Assembly: GCA_934526185.1 (NCBI GenBank) | Contig: CAKTAA010000118.1 | Span: forward strand, 1 to 6,427 | DNA length: 6,427 nt | Direction of reading: 5' to 3' | From: an uncultured Eubacteriales bacterium | GTDB taxonomy: Bacteria; Bacillota; Clostridia; Oscillospirales; CAG-272 | Part shown: positions 5,981-6,427 of the stretch, one piece after another | Numbering within the stretch: position 1 is the first letter of the stretch | Layout: the number at the start of each line of letters is the position of its first letter | Translations under genes and position numbers: made by a program | Notes under the pieces: generated by a model | The model's input: the letters and a program-made list of their open reading frames with translations, nothing else | Told to the model about the DNA's origin: nothing | Database searches by the model: none

Positions 5981-6427
5981 AGAATAACCGTTCGGACAGC
6001 TCCGATCTGTTATTACAGAGAGTAATCTCACTGCACTTTGATAAATATGCCTTACGGCATCATGGTAATATGCTGCGCAACGATCCGGCGAGCAGCGCCT
6101 GAATGCGATAATCCGTTCCGTGACACAGAACGGCTGCCATGACCCGGAATAATGAGCCTTGCCGATACGCTTGCGGCGCCGCCTTAGAAATGCGGCTGCG
6201 GAACCTGATTTGCGGGTATATCCGTAATGCGGAAAAGTTCCTCAACTTAGTGCACCCGTTGCATTAAGTTGAGGAACGGTCAACCCGGCGCAGCATATCC
6301 CTTGTTTGGATGGGACCGAAAAAATCCATTCGATGCAAATAAAAAATTTTTTTCTGCATTTTATCTGCTGATATAAGGCGATTTTTTTATAAAGTAGGTC
6401 AAAAAAAGCAAAAATAAAATTTGCCAA
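5981..6427. other. Gene-free region with several small hairpins
   Basis: No reading frame here has a ribosome binding site together with plausible protein features; the two minus-strand frames of 61 codons look random. About 5990-6300 is visibly richer in G and C than the AT-rich DNA on either side. It holds small inverted repeats: ATTAC/GTAAT (6012-6026), ATGCC/GGCAT (6047-6060) and CCGTTC/GAACGG (6113-6133), plus the long hairpin listed separately. From about 6315 the sequence becomes AT-rich, with runs of A and T. It could be a decayed mobile-element end, an intergenic repeat or an unrecognised RNA; I cannot identify it. Confidence 0.5.
6237..6277. repeat. Long near-perfect inverted repeat (18-bp stem, 5-nt loop)
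   Basis: GTTCCTCAACTTA (6237-6249) is the exact complement of TAAGTTGAGGAAC (6265-6277). Inside them a G-T pair and then TGCA/TGCA extend the stem to 18 bp around CCCGT. On the plus strand no T-run follows. On the minus strand four T residues follow (from 6236), so a weak minus-strand terminator is possible, but no minus-strand gene is seen that would need it. A mobile-element end or dispersed repeat is the alternative. Confidence 0.75.

Noticed and set aside
6060..6245. Minus-strand 61-codon frame
   Set aside because: No ribosome binding site, no recognisable domain and arginine-rich random-looking composition in GC-richer DNA.
6242..6427. Minus-strand 61-codon frame at the right edge
   Set aside because: It relies on a TTG at the very edge, has no visible ribosome binding site, and passes through A/T runs and the long hairpin.
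1..6427. CRISPR array, tRNA or rRNA genes
   Set aside because: No regularly spaced direct repeats, no cloverleaf and no rRNA-like conserved segments were seen on either strand.

Overview
The window looks like an accessory, cell-surface region from a low-to-moderate GC Gram-positive bacterium, probably a member of the Clostridia (possibly gut-associated). The pointers are strong AGGAGG-type ribosome binding sites, classical Sec signal peptides, a secreted NlpC/P60-type cysteine peptidase of the kind seen in Clostridia and their phages, and a gene pair resembling orf7/orf8 of Tn916-like conjugative elements. No species can be named from the sequence alone.

Layout. (1) 1-638, minus: the N-terminal part of a secreted protein built from tandem beta-sandwich-like repeats; it runs off the left edge and has its own promoter and a TTG start. 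(2) 705-740: terminator of the next gene. (3) 754-2568, minus: intact 604-aa secreted NlpC/P60-like enzyme with three C-terminal Ig-like modules. (4) 2636-4254 and slightly beyond, minus: a diverged tandem copy of that enzyme gene, broken by a frameshift near 3016-3079 and lacking a start codon and signal peptide. (5) 4294-4968, plus: a 224-aa surface protein with signal peptide, one repeat module like those of gene 1, a Pro/Thr-rich stalk and a C-terminal membrane anchor, followed by a terminator. (6) 5275-5980, plus: an overlapping two-gene operon encoding a sigma-70-like factor and a small Orf8-like helix-turn-helix protein, preceded by a candidate promoter with an inverted repeat. (7) 5981-6427: no supported gene; a GC-richer stretch with several small hairpins and one long, near-perfect 18-bp hairpin.

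The four left-hand genes appear related in their non-catalytic parts: repeats with a W-[IV]-x-[IL]-Y or VYK-x-G-E core and a terminal LxPGxY strand recur in all of them. A reasonable inference is a surface locus in which one or two peptidoglycan-cleaving or surface-acting enzymes and one or more anchored or secreted proteins share a binding or scaffold fold. The head-to-head junction at about 4294-4335, where two signal-peptide regions collide, and the adjacent mobile-element-type regulators suggest that the locus has been rearranged. Nothing here proves a new system; the most distinctive items are the shared repeat domain, the junction, the broken paralogue and the orphan regulator pair.
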